A DNA stretch of 64,000 nt from Malikia sp. (GTDB taxonomy: Bacteria > Pseudomonadota > Gammaproteobacteria > Burkholderiales > Burkholderiaceae_C). Both the position numbers and the translations under genes were made by a program. Below are positions 18,499-28,618 of this stretch, piece after piece (position 1 is the stretch's first letter; every line of letters starts with the position of its first letter). The notes under the pieces were generated by a model, which saw only the letters and a program-made list of their open reading frames with translations, ran no database searches and was not told where the DNA came from. The stretch is taken from the NCBI RefSeq assembly GCF_028687635.1, contig NZ_JAQTZS010000003.1, positions 62,001 through 126,000 on the forward strand, written 5' to 3'.

Positions 18499-19326
18499 TC
18501 ACGGCATGGATTCTAGGTTGATCAGGACATCAGCGAGCGCCGGCCGGCTGATGCGCAAGGCACCAAAGCCCAGGCGGGCGGCGGCCTGCGCGATGCGCGG
18601 ATGGGTCGCGAGCGCGCGCGACCGCGACCAGTCGGCCTCGGGCAGCAGGTCGCGCAGGTACTCGATCGCCTCGGAACTGCTCAGCAGCCAGATGCTGCCG
18701 TCACGGCTGGCGGCTTGGGCCTGCTCGCGCTGCCGCGCGGTCCAGGCCGGTGCGCGTCGGCGGTAGGCCACGCACCAGTCCACGCTGCCGCCATGGGCGC
18801 GGCACTGGTTGGCGAGCCAGTCGCGGCCGTTGCCCTGCGGGCTGGTGGCGGCGACAGCCGCCGCCTCGGTCTGGCCGCGCACGATCAGCAGGCGGTGACC
18901 GGGAACAACCAGTGGACCGACCACGCGCCAGAGCGATTCGGAGTCGTATTGGTCGGCGCCGGCGTCGGGCTGGTCGATGCGGTCGGCCGGCACGCCGGCG
19001 GTCAGCAGCGCGCGCGCCGTCGCGGGGCCCGGCGCCCAGCAGCGCGGCCCGGCCGCCGTGGCGGTGCCGGCGTCGGCTCCATCCTCAGCGCCCGTGGCGG
19101 GCGGCCAGGGCTGCCCGGCGAAGAACTGCGCCACGGCCGGCGCACTCACGAACATCAAGGCGTGGTAGTCCGCCAGGCGGGCGCGCGCCTGGCGCAAGGG
19201 CCGCGGGTCGGCGGCGGGCGCGATCTCGATCAGGGGCAGCGCCAAGGCATCCCAGCCCTGGCGCTGCAAGGCCGACACCCAGCGCTGGGCTTCGCCCGTC
19301 GGCCGGGTGACGACCGCGCGCCTCAT
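18499..19326 (-). CDS. hemD: Uroporphyrinogen-III synthase
   Basis: 275 aa. Cyclises hydroxymethylbilane to uroporphyrinogen III. The family is weakly conserved, but N-terminal [47 protein letters not shown] and the C-terminal [17 protein letters not shown] are typical of its two-lobed fold. The start overlaps the hemC stop by ATGA and the end overlaps or abuts hemX, so the gene is tightly embedded in the operon. Confidence 0.92.
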   Translation of the reverse strand: MRRAVVTRPTGEAQRWVSALQRQGWDALALPLIEIAPAADPRPLRQARARLADYHALMFVSAPAVAQFFAGQPWPPATGAEDGADAGTATAAGPRCWAPGPATARALLTAGVPADRIDQPDAGADQYDSESLWRVVGPLVVPGHRLLIVRGQTEAAAVAATSPQGNGRDWLANQCRAHGGSVDWCVAYRRRAPAWTARQREQAQAASRDGSIWLLSSSEAIEYLRDLLPEADWSRSRALATHPRIAQAAARLGFGALRISRPALADVLINLESMP

Positions 19327-20285
19327 GCGGCAGCTGGCCCGGTTGCGCCGCCCTGGCGCAGCAGCACGACCACCCGAGCCCCCAGGGCCTCGGCCTCGGC
19401 CAGACTGTTCACAACGGCCTCGGCCTGCACCCGCACCAGCGGAATGCGGCCCTCCTGGTCACCCCAGGCGGCGGCCAGCCGCAGCGCCGACGCCAGCGGC
19501 TCGCCCTGCCAGGCGGCGAAGGCGGCCAGCGGCATCGAGCAGCTGCCGCCCATGCCACGGCTGACCGCGCGCTCGGCGGCGACCGCCAGCCAGCTCGGCG
19601 GGTGCGCCAGCGGCGCCAGCGCGGCCGCGACCTCGGGGCGGTCCTGGCGCAGCTCGATGCCGAGCGCGCCCTGGCCGGCGGCCGGCAGCATCTCCTCGGG
19701 CGAGAAGACCTTGCGGATGCGCGACTCCAGGCCCAGGCGCTTGAGGCCGGCGGCGGCCAGCACGATGGCGGCATACTGGCCCTCGTCGAGCTTGCGCAGT
19801 CGCGTGTCGAGGTTGCCGCGCAGCGGCTCGATCCTGACGTCGGCGCGGCCCAGGCGCTCGAGCGCGGCGCGCAGCAGCACGACGCGGCGCAGGCTCGAAG
19901 TGCCGACGACGGCGTCCGGCGGCAGGTCCTCGATGCCGGCGCAGGTCGGCGAGACCCAGGCGTCGCGCGGGTCCTCGCGCTCCATCACGCAGGCCAGCTC
20001 GAAGCCCTCGGGCAGCTCCATCGGCACGTCCTTGAGCGAATGCACCGCCAGGTCGGCCCGGCCCTGTTCGAGCGCGACTTCGAGCTCCTTGACGAACAGG
20101 CCCTTGCCGCCGACCTTGCTAAGCGCGCGATCCAGGATCTGGTCGCCCTGGGTCGTCATGCCGAGCAGCTCGACCGCATGGCCCTGGGCGCGCAACAGGG
20201 ACTGGACGTGCTCGGCCTGCCACAGCGCCAGACGGCTTTCACGGGTGGCGATGGTCAACTGGAGGGCGGCGGGGGTCTGGCTCAC
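19323..20285 (-). CDS. hemC: Porphobilinogen deaminase (hydroxymethylbilane synthase)
   Basis: 320 aa from GTG 20285. It polymerises four porphobilinogens on a dipyrromethane cofactor. Motifs: [52 protein letters not shown] (catalytic Asp), [22 protein letters not shown], and the cofactor cysteine in [12 protein letters not shown]. First gene of the leftward hemC-D-X-Y-rsuA unit, divergent from argH. No in-frame ATG is present near the start. Confidence 0.96.
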   Translation of the reverse strand: MSQTPAALQLTIATRESRLALWQAEHVQSLLRAQGHAVELLGMTTQGDQILDRALSKVGGKGLFVKELEVALEQGRADLAVHSLKDVPMELPEGFELACVMEREDPRDAWVSPTCAGIEDLPPDAVVGTSSLRRVVLLRAALERLGRADVRIEPLRGNLDTRLRKLDEGQYAAIVLAAAGLKRLGLESRIRKVFSPEEMLPAAGQGALGIELRQDRPEVAAALAPLAHPPSWLAVAAERAVSRGMGGSCSMPLAAFAAWQGEPLASALRLAAAWGDQEGRIPLVRVQAEAVVNSLAEAEALGARVVVLLRQGGATGPAAA

Positions 20286-20303
20286 GATGGGCGAATCCGG
20301 AAG

Positions 20304-20320
20304 TCTGGAGAATCTCCAGA
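20304..20320. promoter_or_regulatory. Perfect palindrome upstream of hemC
   Basis: TCTGGAGAATCTCCAGA: 8-bp arms around one base, 19 bp before the hemC start in the 136-bp hemC-argH divergent region. The position suggests an operator or a leader hairpin. The argH side carries GATAAAATCC near 20364, a possible -10 element. Confidence 0.4.
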
Positions 20321-20421
20321 TGCTAGCACGCCACCCGGTGCGGACAGCGCGCCTGCCGGCCCGATAAAATCCAGCCTTTTAGCCCATCACCCAACGGGGG
20401 CCAACCGTCCCCGCGCACGCC

Positions 20422-21873
20422 ATGTCCAAAAACCAGCTCGACACCAAATCCCAGGCCTGGTCGGCCCTGTTCTCCGAACCCATGAGCGAGCTGGTCAAGC
20501 GCTACACCGCCAGCGTGTTCTTCGACCAGCGACTGTGGGACGCCGACATCACCGGCAGCCTGGCCCACGCCGACATGCTGGCCACGCAGGGCATCATCGG
20601 CGCCGACGACTTCGCCGCGATCGAGCGCGGCATGGCCCAGATCCGCTCCGAGATCGAGTCCGGCGCCTTCGAGTGGAAGCTCGACCTGGAGGACGTGCAC
20701 CTCAACATCGAGGCGCGCCTGACCCAGCTCGTCGGCGACGCCGGCAAGCGCCTGCACACCGGGCGCAGCCGCAACGACCAGGTCGCCACCGACGTGCGCC
20801 TGTGGCTGCGCGGCGAGATCGACGTCATCGGTGGCCTGCTGACCGAGCTGCAGCAGGCGCTGGTCGAGATCGCCGAGCAGAACGTCGAGACCATCCTGCC
20901 GGGCTTCACCCACCTGCAGGTCGCGCAGCCGGTCAGCTTCGGCCACCACCTGCTGGCCTATGTCGAGATGTTCGCGCGCGACGCCGAGCGCTTCTCGGAC
21001 GTGCGCCGCCGCACCAACCGGCTGCCGCTGGGCTCGGCCGCGCTGGCCGGCACCACCTACCCGCTCGACCGCGCGCGCGTCGCCCGCACGCTGGGCATGG
21101 TCAACGCCGCCGGCGAAGCCCAGCTGTGCCAGAACAGCCTGGACGCGGTGAGCGACCGCGACTTCGCGATCGAGTTCAGCGCCGCCGCCAGCCTGTGCAT
21201 GATCCACATCAGCCGTCTGTCGGAGGAACTGATCATCTGGATGAGCCAGAACTTCGGTTTCATCCGGATCGCCGACCGCTTCACCACCGGCAGCTCGATC
21301 ATGCCGCAGAAGAAGAACCCCGACGTGCCCGAACTCGCGCGCGGCAAGACCGGCCGCGTGGTCGGTCACCTGATGGCCCTGATCACGCTGATGAAGGGCC
21401 AGCCGCTGGCCTACAACAAGGACAACCAGGAAGACAAGGAGCCGCTGTTCGACACCGTCGACACCCTGAAGGACACGCTGCGCATCTTCGCCGAGATGAT
21501 CGGCGGCCAGCTCGACCCGGCCAGCGGCAAGAAGGAAGGCGGCATCACGGTCAACGCCCAGGCGATGGAGCGGGCCGCGCTCAAGGGTTACGCGACCGCG
21601 ACCGACCTGGCCGACTACCTGGTCAAGAAGGGCGTGCCGTTCCGCGACGCGCACGAGACGGTGGCGCACGCGGTCAAGGCCGCGACCGCGCACGGCGTCG
21701 ACCTGTCCGAGCTGCCACTGGCCGCGCTGCGGGGCTTTCACGCCTCGATCGAGAAGGACGTGTTCGACTGTCTCAGCCTGCGCGGCAGCCTGAACGCCCG
21801 CAATACCGTCGGCGGCACCGCGCCGGCGCAGGTGCGGGCCCAGATCGCGCGCCACCAGAGCCGCCTGGCCTGA
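20422..21873 (+). CDS. argH: Argininosuccinate lyase
   Basis: 483 aa. Cleaves argininosuccinate to arginine and fumarate, the last step of arginine synthesis. The superfamily signature [12 protein letters not shown] is present, along with [39 protein letters not shown] and [15 protein letters not shown]. Length is normal for the family. It is divergent from hemC, an arrangement common in betaproteobacteria. Confidence 0.97.
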   Translation: MSKNQLDTKSQAWSALFSEPMSELVKRYTASVFFDQRLWDADITGSLAHADMLATQGIIGADDFAAIERGMAQIRSEIESGAFEWKLDLEDVHLNIEARLTQLVGDAGKRLHTGRSRNDQVATDVRLWLRGEIDVIGGLLTELQQALVEIAEQNVETILPGFTHLQVAQPVSFGHHLLAYVEMFARDAERFSDVRRRTNRLPLGSAALAGTTYPLDRARVARTLGMVNAAGEAQLCQNSLDAVSDRDFAIEFSAAASLCMIHISRLSEELIIWMSQNFGFIRIADRFTTGSSIMPQKKNPDVPELARGKTGRVVGHLMALITLMKGQPLAYNKDNQEDKEPLFDTVDTLKDTLRIFAEMIGGQLDPASGKKEGGITVNAQAMERAALKGYATATDLADYLVKKGVPFRDAHETVAHAVKAATAHGVDLSELPLAALRGFHASIEKDVFDCLSLRGSLNARNTVGGTAPAQVRAQIARHQSRLA

Positions 21874-21906
21874 GGCCGAGGCCTGGTCGATCGGGTCAGT
21901 CGCGGA

Positions 21907-23247
21907 TCAGTTGGGCTGACCCAACTCGTCCCAGCCCGGTGCCAGCTCCACCCGGTTGCGGCCCTTGTTCTTGGCGACATAGAGCGCCCCGTCGGCGCGA
22001 GCCAGCCAGCGCTCCAGTCCCGGCTGGCGTGGCTCGAAGCCGGCGATGCCAAAGCTCGCGGTATAGCTCAACAACTCGTCGCCGATCGCCACGACGCTGT
22101 TGGCGATCGACAGCCTGACGCGCTCGGCGACCTGGGCCGCTCCCTGCACACCGGTGCCCGGCAGCAGCAACACGAACTCCTCGCCGCCGATCCGGGCCAC
22201 CACGTCGAGCTCCCGCAGCTGGGCCGATACCACGCGCGCGAAATCACGCAGCACGGTATCACCGGCGGCGTGGCCGTGGCTGTCGTTGATCGACTTGAAG
22301 CGGTCCAGGTCGACCGTCACCAGCGCCAGCGGCAGGTCGAAGCGCCGGGCACGCTGGATTTCGATCCGGGCCAGCTCGGTGAAGGCACGCCGGTTGAACA
22401 GTCCGGTCAAGGGATCGGTACGGGCCGCGAGTTCGGCCGACTCCTTCTCATGGCGCAGCGCTTCGGTCGCTTCCAGCACCCGCTGCTGCAACAGCGCCTC
22501 GTTCGAGGCCAGGCCGGCGGCCATGGTGTTGATGCCCTCGGCCAGCGGACGCAGCACGCCGGCCGCCGCGACATCGACGCGCGAGCCCAGCACGCCATGG
22601 CGCAACAGCTCGACCACCGCGCTGATCCGGCCCAGGGGTCGGGTCACGCTCGAAGCGATCAGCACCGACAGCAGGCCGGCGAACAAGAGGCCACTGCCCA
22701 CGGCGACCAAGGCCCAGTCCAGCAAGTCCCGGCGCTGGCGCTGCAGCACGCCCAGTTCGAGCTCGACCAGGGCGTAGCCCAGCAGACGCCGTCCGTCCGC
22801 GGCCACCGGAGCCGGCAGCGGCTCGATGAAGGGGTCCGGCTCGACCAGCACGGTCGACCAGATCGGCGCCAGGGCCAGCAAGCGATCGCCCACGACCTCG
22901 GTGCGCCCGGATTCGATGGCGGGCAGCAGCGCGCCCTGCCGGGAGCGGCCGTCCGAAGCCAGCGGCACGCCCACGGTGGACCAGATCGACACGGCCGCGA
23001 CATGGGTGCCCGAGGCGCGCACGCCCTCGGCCAGCCGCTGCAAGGAAGGCGCGCTGCCCGCGAACAGCGGAAACTCGGCGGCGATCGCGACCTGGCGCGC
23101 CGTGCCGAGGGCATTTTCGTGCAGGGCCTCGGTCAGCACCTGATCGTGCCGTTGCAGGAAACCCTGCAGCAGCACGACGATGGCCAGGATGGCGGGCAGG
23201 CTCGCGGCCAGGAACAGCCGCATGCGGATGCCGAACAGGCTCTTCAT
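21907..23247 (-). CDS. Membrane-bound diguanylate cyclase (GGDEF)
   Basis: 446 aa. A first membrane segment (LFLAASLPAILAIVVLLQGF), a periplasmic sensor of about 130 residues, a second segment (ALVAVGSGLLFAGLLSVLI), a HAMP-like linker, and a GGDEF domain. The active-site loop is GGEEF with a complete inhibitory I-site RxxD (RELD) five residues before it, so it should make cyclic di-GMP with product feedback. Its ATG overlaps the stop of the periplasmic binding-protein gene by ATGA. The cassette suggests that ligand bound by that protein is signalled through this enzyme. Confidence 0.92.
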   Translation of the reverse strand: MKSLFGIRMRLFLAASLPAILAIVVLLQGFLQRHDQVLTEALHENALGTARQVAIAAEFPLFAGSAPSLQRLAEGVRASGTHVAAVSIWSTVGVPLASDGRSRQGALLPAIESGRTEVVGDRLLALAPIWSTVLVEPDPFIEPLPAPVAADGRRLLGYALVELELGVLQRQRRDLLDWALVAVGSGLLFAGLLSVLIASSVTRPLGRISAVVELLRHGVLGSRVDVAAAGVLRPLAEGINTMAAGLASNEALLQQRVLEATEALRHEKESAELAARTDPLTGLFNRRAFTELARIEIQRARRFDLPLALVTVDLDRFKSINDSHGHAAGDTVLRDFARVVSAQLRELDVVARIGGEEFVLLLPGTGVQGAAQVAERVRLSIANSVVAIGDELLSYTASFGIAGFEPRQPGLERWLARADGALYVAKNKGRNRVELAPGWDELGQPN

Positions 23248-24203
23248 CGTGCGGACTCCTGCTGCTTGAGCGCCAGCACCAGCGCCTCCGGGGTCGGGAG
23301 GGACAGGTCCAGCGAGCGGGCCACCTGGTCATTGAGGGTCACCGCATAACCCTCGGCCATGCTCGGTGGCGGCAGCCCGCGACCGGCCAGCCACAGGCGC
23401 AGCGCGGCCGCGACCTGCTGCCCGATGGCGGCCGGCTCCGTGTGCAAGGCGAGCAAGGCCCCGGCCCGGACATGGGCGGCCGAATAGCTGACCACGGGAA
23501 TGCGCTGGCGATAGGCGGCCAACAGGATGTTGTGCATGTTGGAAGCAGAATAAACCCGCTTGTCGGGCAGGGCCAGCAGCAGGTCGGAGTCGTCGAGCAG
23601 ACCGCGCAAGGCCGGGTAGAGACTCTTGTCACCGCTCAGGACCGTCTGTTCCACCAGCTTGAAGCCATGCGCGGTCAGCGCGCGGGCCAGCGCGGGCCTG
23701 ACGGCGAGGGAGTCGGGTCCGAACAGCACGCCCACGCGTCGGCGCTCGGGCAGGGCCAGTTGCAGCAGCCGCGCGAGGCGCCCGGCGGGCTGGTCGAGGA
23801 AGACGGCCGAAGTCAGCCCGGGCGCCCGGGCCACCGGCGCCGGGTAGCTGGCCTGCGGCAGCAGCGCGGCCAGCATCGGCACGCGCGCCAGCGCCGGGCT
23901 GGCCAGCACGCGCTCGACGCCCTCGAGGTAGGCACCCGCGCCCAGGGTCACGATCAGCTGGGGCAGCGGCCCGCTCGCCAGCGGCAGCTCGGACCAGCTC
24001 GCCAGGCGCCAGCTCAGCGGCGCGCGGGATTCACGCGCCCAGGACTCCTGCAAGGCCTGGGCGGTCTCGGCATGGACGCCGCCCGAGGCCGACCAGACGA
24101 CCCAGACCTCGGCGTCCGCCGCCAGCGCCGGCCAGCAAGCCAGCCCCGCGCCGCAGGCCCCGGCCAGCAGCGTCCCCAGGCAATGACGGCGCGCAGCGTC
24201 CAG
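23244..24203 (-). CDS. Periplasmic ABC-type substrate-binding protein, apparent CTG start
   Basis: Type I periplasmic binding fold related to the ABC_sub_bind (PF04392) family: LPERRRVGVLFGPDS, LLDDSDLLLALPDKRVYSASNMHNILLAAYRQRIPVVSYSA, and a C-terminal GYAVTLNDQVARSLDLSLP. The first ATG/GTG/TTG-type codon in frame (TTG 24053) would remove the export signal. Upstream, the frame is open back to the TonB-receptor stop and encodes RRHCLGTLLAGACGAGL...ALAADAEVW, a good signal peptide. The only plausible initiator there is CTG 24203, with GGAG eight bases before it. The alternative is a GTG at 24208 plus a one-base frameshift. No permease or ATPase lies nearby, so it is probably a sensor partner of the cyclase. 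Confidence 0.75.
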   Translation of the reverse strand: MDAARRHCLGTLLAGACGAGLACWPALAADAEVWVVWSASGGVHAETAQALQESWARESRAPLSWRLASWSELPLASGPLPQLIVTLGAGAYLEGVERVLASPALARVPMLAALLPQASYPAPVARAPGLTSAVFLDQPAGRLARLLQLALPERRRVGVLFGPDSLAVRPALARALTAHGFKLVEQTVLSGDKSLYPALRGLLDDSDLLLALPDKRVYSASNMHNILLAAYRQRIPVVSYSAAHVRAGALLALHTEPAAIGQQVAAALRLWLAGRGLPPPSMAEGYAVTLNDQVARSLDLSLPTPEALVLALKQQESAR

Positions 24204-24204
24204 T

Positions 24205-26166
24205 TCACTGCTCCAGTCTGAGGGTCAGGAAGGCGCGGCGCTGGAACTGGAAGCTCTGTCGGGTATCCAGATGGTCACCGTCGAGCGCCTGCACCGTGAG
24301 CGCCGCCTCGGCCTTTTTGCTGCCGATGCGCCAGTGCTTGGCCAGCCGCAGGTCGATACGGCTCGCGGCCGGCAGCAGCCGGTCGTGATCCCTTTCATCC
24401 CGGTCCCAGGTCATCTCGCCGCGCTCGTGCCGCATCAGCATGAGGTCATAGCCGCTCGGCAATTGCTGGGACCAGGCCAGGGTGCTGGCGCGCCCCGGCG
24501 GCTTGTGATTGGCCGTGTCATTTTTCACGGGGTCGGCCCATTCAAGTTCGCTGAAACTCTGCTGCCACTGCAGCCGGGTGCCGTGACGGGGTTCCCAGCT
24601 CAGCTGGTACTCGACACCCCGCACCGTCAAGTCCAGCAGATTGTCGAAGACCCGCTGGGCGGTACTGTAAGCCTCGGAATAACTGATCCCGTCCTTGAGA
24701 CGCTCGTTGTAGGCCCGGACATCGACCGTCAGGTGCAAGGGCCTGAATTGCCCCAGGTAGGAGACTTCGCGGCTGTCCAGCCGTTCCGGCCGGATGTCCG
24801 GATTGCCGGACCAGTAGCGCAACTGACCCAGCTTGTAAGGGCTGAGGTCATAACGGATGTCGCCGGCGAACTCGAGCAGGCTGTTGGTGCGCATGGAACG
24901 ATTGATCCCGAAGCGCAGCGTGTGGTCGGGCGTGAAGTGGTGGTTGAGCATCAGCCGGGGGGCGACATAGGTGCCGCTGTGGCTGTGGTCGCCAAGAAAG
25001 GCGCCGGCGTTGGCGGTCCAGCGCTCGGTCGGACGCCATTCCAGATGGCCAAACAGCCGGCTTTCGCGGTACTCGACCGATTCGTCGGTGTAGAAAAGCG
25101 GCCGGGACTGGGCCTGCTCCTGCTTCCAGCCCAGGCCCCAGACGGCGCGCAGGTCCGGGCGCGGCACCAGGGTATGCTGCAATTCGAGGTTCGCGCGCTG
25201 GCCCCGGCTGCCATAGTCGAGCAAGACCTTCTTGTAGGCGAGATGGTGCGAGACATCGGCATAGTCCTCCTGGGTGAAGTCGGCGCTGAGCTGGAGCTGG
25301 CCTTCGCCCTCAAGCTGTCGCTGCCAGCGCCCCTGCAGGAACCACTCGCGCCACTGGACGGTGCGCTCGGGGTCGCCTGGTGTGTCGCCATAACCCCGGC
25401 CGGATTGCAAGTCGCTGGCGCCGGCGCGAAGCATCAGGTCCTGGTCGGCGGCAGGCCGCAGATCGGTGCGCCAGTCCAGCACCCGCAGCCGGCGGTCGTC
25501 GAAGGCAACCGCGTAGCCGCTGTCCTCGCGCTGACCGAACGACAGGCGATGGGATGCCTTTTCATCCCCGAAGCCCAGGCTGACACGGGCATCGCGCAAG
25601 TCAGCCGAGCCGACGCTGACCTGTGCCTCGGCGCCCAGGCTGTCGGCGGTATGGCGGGTGATGATGTTGATGACACCGAACATCGCGTTGGCACCGTAGG
25701 CCGCCGAGTTGGCGCCGCGCAGCACCTCGACGCGCTCGATGTCCTCGGGCAATACCGACATCATGCCGCGATGCGTGTCACCCAGGAAAAACGAGGAGTA
25801 GGCCGAACGGCCGTCGATCAATACCAGGTTGCGCATGCCGTACTCGTCCAGCGGCGCGTGATAGGAAGCCACGGGATGGGCGCCATTGAAGCCACCCACC
25901 ATGTAGCCCGGCACCAGCCGCAACAGCTCGGCCACATCGCGCGCGCCCGTGCGGCGGATCTGGTCGCGGTCGATCACGGTCATCGAGCCCGGCGCGTCGT
26001 GCAGCGACTGCTGCAAGCGGCTTGCCGTCAGCACGACCGGCAGCTCGGCCAGGTAGTCGTCCTCGGTCAGGGACTGCGCCCGGGCCGCGTCCCCCATCAC
26101 CGTCAGCAGCGCCAGCGCCGCCCAAACCATCGGGCGTCTGATGGCATCTTTCCATTCATCTCTCAT
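24205..26166 (-). CDS. TonB-dependent outer-membrane receptor
   Basis: 653 aa from ATG 26166. Signal peptide with core VWAALALLTVMGDAARA, a plug domain (VVLTASRLQQSLHDAPGSMTVIDRDQIRRTGARDVAELLRLVPG, then VLIDGRSAYSS, ERVEVLRGANSAAYGANAMFGVINIIT), and a C-terminal 22-strand barrel ending with FLTLRLEQ. The substrate is not evident; the closest overall look is to BtuB/FepA-type receptors in the IroN-like group. It is first in a unit with the binding protein and diguanylate cyclase and divergent from the MoxR gene. Confidence 0.9.
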   Translation of the reverse strand: MRDEWKDAIRRPMVWAALALLTVMGDAARAQSLTEDDYLAELPVVLTASRLQQSLHDAPGSMTVIDRDQIRRTGARDVAELLRLVPGYMVGGFNGAHPVASYHAPLDEYGMRNLVLIDGRSAYSSFFLGDTHRGMMSVLPEDIERVEVLRGANSAAYGANAMFGVINIITRHTADSLGAEAQVSVGSADLRDARVSLGFGDEKASHRLSFGQREDSGYAVAFDDRRLRVLDWRTDLRPAADQDLMLRAGASDLQSGRGYGDTPGDPERTVQWREWFLQGRWQRQLEGEGQLQLSADFTQEDYADVSHHLAYKKVLLDYGSRGQRANLELQHTLVPRPDLRAVWGLGWKQEQAQSRPLFYTDESVEYRESRLFGHLEWRPTERWTANAGAFLGDHSHSGTYVAPRLMLNHHFTPDHTLRFGINRSMRTNSLLEFAGDIRYDLSPYKLGQLRYWSGNPDIRPERLDSREVSYLGQFRPLHLTVDVRAYNERLKDGISYSEAYSTAQRVFDNLLDLTVRGVEYQLSWEPRHGTRLQWQQSFSELEWADPVKNDTANHKPPGRASTLAWSQQLPSGYDLMLMRHERGEMTWDRDERDHDRLLPAASRIDLRLAKHWRIGSKKAEAALTVQALDGDHLDTRQSFQFQRRAFLTLRLEQ

Positions 26167-26189
26167 GGGATGGATTATCCCAAGACCGA

Positions 26190-26202
26190 CACATGAGATG
26201 TG
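26190..26202. promoter_or_regulatory. Palindrome in the TonB receptor-MoxR divergent region
   Basis: CACATGAGATGTG, perfect 5-bp arms around GAG, 24 bp upstream of the receptor start. A second imperfect repeat, GGGATGGATTATCCC, spans 26167-26181 next to the start codon. Either could be an operator. The rest of 26167-26290 shows no clear promoter. Confidence 0.3.
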
Positions 26203-26290
26203 CGAAACAGGCGAGATCTCCCAGACCATGGAAAGTCCTTAGACTATTCCCAGTCCCATCCACCCAGTCGAGACCCGCGACCCCAACAAG

Positions 26291-27139
<849 letters not shown>

Positions 27140-27160
27140 ACCCGCTGGCAGCACCGACCC

Positions 27161-28345
27161 ATGCTGATCGACTTTTTCTACGCGCTGCGCGCGGCCAAGC
27201 TGCCGGTCTCGGTCAAGGAGCTGCTGACGCTGCTCGAATGCCTGCAGGCCGATGTGGTCGGCCCGCGCTCCGAGGCCTGCACGCTGGACGACTTCTACTT
27301 CCTGGCGCGCACCGTGCTGGTCAAGGACGAGAAGCATTTCGACCGCTTCGATCGCGCCTTCGGCGCCTACTTCCACGGCGTCGAGCAACTGGTTGACTTC
27401 AGCCGCGAGATTCCGGCCGACTGGCTCAGACAGGAACTCGAGCGCCTGCTGTCGGCCGAGCAGAAGGCCAACGCGCCCAAGCTGGACTGGGACGAGCTGA
27501 TGGCGACGCTCAAAAAACGGCTGGAGGAGCAGAAGGAAAAACACGAAGGCGGCAACAGGTGGATCGGCACCGGCGGCACCAGCCCGTTCGGCCATGGCGG
27601 CCACAACCCGCAGGGGATACGGATCGGCGGCCAGGGCCGCAACCGCAGCGCGGTCAAGGTCTGGGAGCAGCGCGCCTACCGCGACTACGACGACAGCCAG
27701 GAGCTGGGCACGCGCAACATCAAGCTGGCGCTGCGCCGGCTGCGCCAGTTCGCGCGCACCGGCAACGCGCTGGAGCTCGACCTGCCCGGCACGATCCGGG
27801 CGACCGCGGCCAACGCGGGCTGGCTGGATCTGCGCATGGTCCCCGAGCGGCACAACAGCGTCAAGGTGCTGCTGCTGATGGATGTCGGCGGCAGCATGGA
27901 CGACCATGTCAAGCAGGTCGAGGAGCTGTTCTCGGCGGCCAGGAACGAGTTCAAGCACCTTGAGTTCTTCTACTTCCACAACTGCGTCTACGACCACCTG
28001 TGGCGCCACAACCGGCGCCGTCACGCCGAGCGCTTCGACACCTGGGACGTGATCCGCAAGTACCAGCAGGACTACAAGCTGGTCTTCGTCGGCGACGCCA
28101 CCATGAGCCCGTACGAGATCCTGCAGCCGCACGGCAGCGTCGAGTACGACAACCCCGAGCCCGGCGCCGAGTGGCTGCAGCGCCTGACCGACGCCTTCCC
28201 GCATTGCGCCTGGATCAACCCGGAGCCGCAGGGCGTCTGGCAGTACCGCCAGAGCGTGGACATCATCCGCCAGCTGATGGGCAACCGGATGTACCCGCTG
28301 ACGCTGCAGGGCCTGGAGCAGGCGATGCGCCAGCTGATGAAGTGA
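27161..28345 (+). CDS. VWA-domain (CoxE-like) partner of the MoxR ATPase
   Basis: 394 aa. N-terminal LIDFFYALRAAKLPVSVKELL is characteristic of the CoxE-like family. A charged linker around 105-150 (KKRLEEQKEKHEGGNRW) and a glycine-rich stretch follow. The C-terminal von Willebrand factor A domain has a MIDAS loop VLLLMDVGGSMDDHV (DxGxS) and VFVGDATMSPYEI. It probably binds the ATPase and a client protein through the metal site. It forms an operon with the preceding gene. Confidence 0.92.
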   Translation: MLIDFFYALRAAKLPVSVKELLTLLECLQADVVGPRSEACTLDDFYFLARTVLVKDEKHFDRFDRAFGAYFHGVEQLVDFSREIPADWLRQELERLLSAEQKANAPKLDWDELMATLKKRLEEQKEKHEGGNRWIGTGGTSPFGHGGHNPQGIRIGGQGRNRSAVKVWEQRAYRDYDDSQELGTRNIKLALRRLRQFARTGNALELDLPGTIRATAANAGWLDLRMVPERHNSVKVLLLMDVGGSMDDHVKQVEELFSAARNEFKHLEFFYFHNCVYDHLWRHNRRRHAERFDTWDVIRKYQQDYKLVFVGDATMSPYEILQPHGSVEYDNPEPGAEWLQRLTDAFPHCAWINPEPQGVWQYRQSVDIIRQLMGNRMYPLTLQGLEQAMRQLMK

Positions 28346-28379
28346 GGCGGGCGGCCGGCATCCAGACGGCATGCCGACC

Positions 28380-28427
28380 GTTCGGTTTTCCGAACGACGC
28401 GGTGGACCAGGGTACGGATTCCCGAAC
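28380..28427 (+). promoter_or_regulatory. Two DctD-type activator sites upstream of dctA
   Basis: GTTCGGTTTTCCGAAC at 28380-28395 is a perfect palindrome. GTACGGATTCCCGAAC at 28412-28427 is a near-perfect second copy. Centres are 32 bp apart (three helical turns), 105-140 bp upstream of the predicted transcript start. Rhizobial DctD sites have the same layout. A third copy lies at 30757, before dctB. Confidence 0.75.
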
Positions 28428-28461
28428 GCCGGCCCGATGACAGGGAAATATTTTCAAGCAG

Positions 28462-28474
28462 GATCAATGGCTTG
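28462..28474 (+). promoter_or_regulatory. IHF-like site between activator sites and dctA promoter
   Basis: GATCAATGGCTTG compared with WATCAA-N4-TTR: all fixed positions match except the first W. The position between enhancer and sigma-54 promoter is where IHF bends DNA at rhizobial dctA. Confidence 0.6.
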
Positions 28475-28500
28475 AGACTCCCTGCATGTGCCATGCCAGG

Positions 28501-28516
28501 TGGCACGAAAGCTGCG
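28501..28516 (+). promoter_or_regulatory. Sigma-54 promoter of dctA
   Basis: TGGCACGAAAGCTGCG: the -24 TGGCACG is perfect, the spacer is four bases, and the -12 element is CTGC instead of TTGC, the same variation as at glnA. It implies a leader of roughly 90 nt before the dctA ATG. Confidence 0.85.
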
Positions 28517-28618
28517 ATTGAAAGGAACAATCCGGCCCGGACAGGTGTTGACCTGCTGGCGCCGGCCCACCCTCTCGATCACAGCCTCCGCCCGGCCCCG
28601 GGCGGCCAAGGAGTCCCC

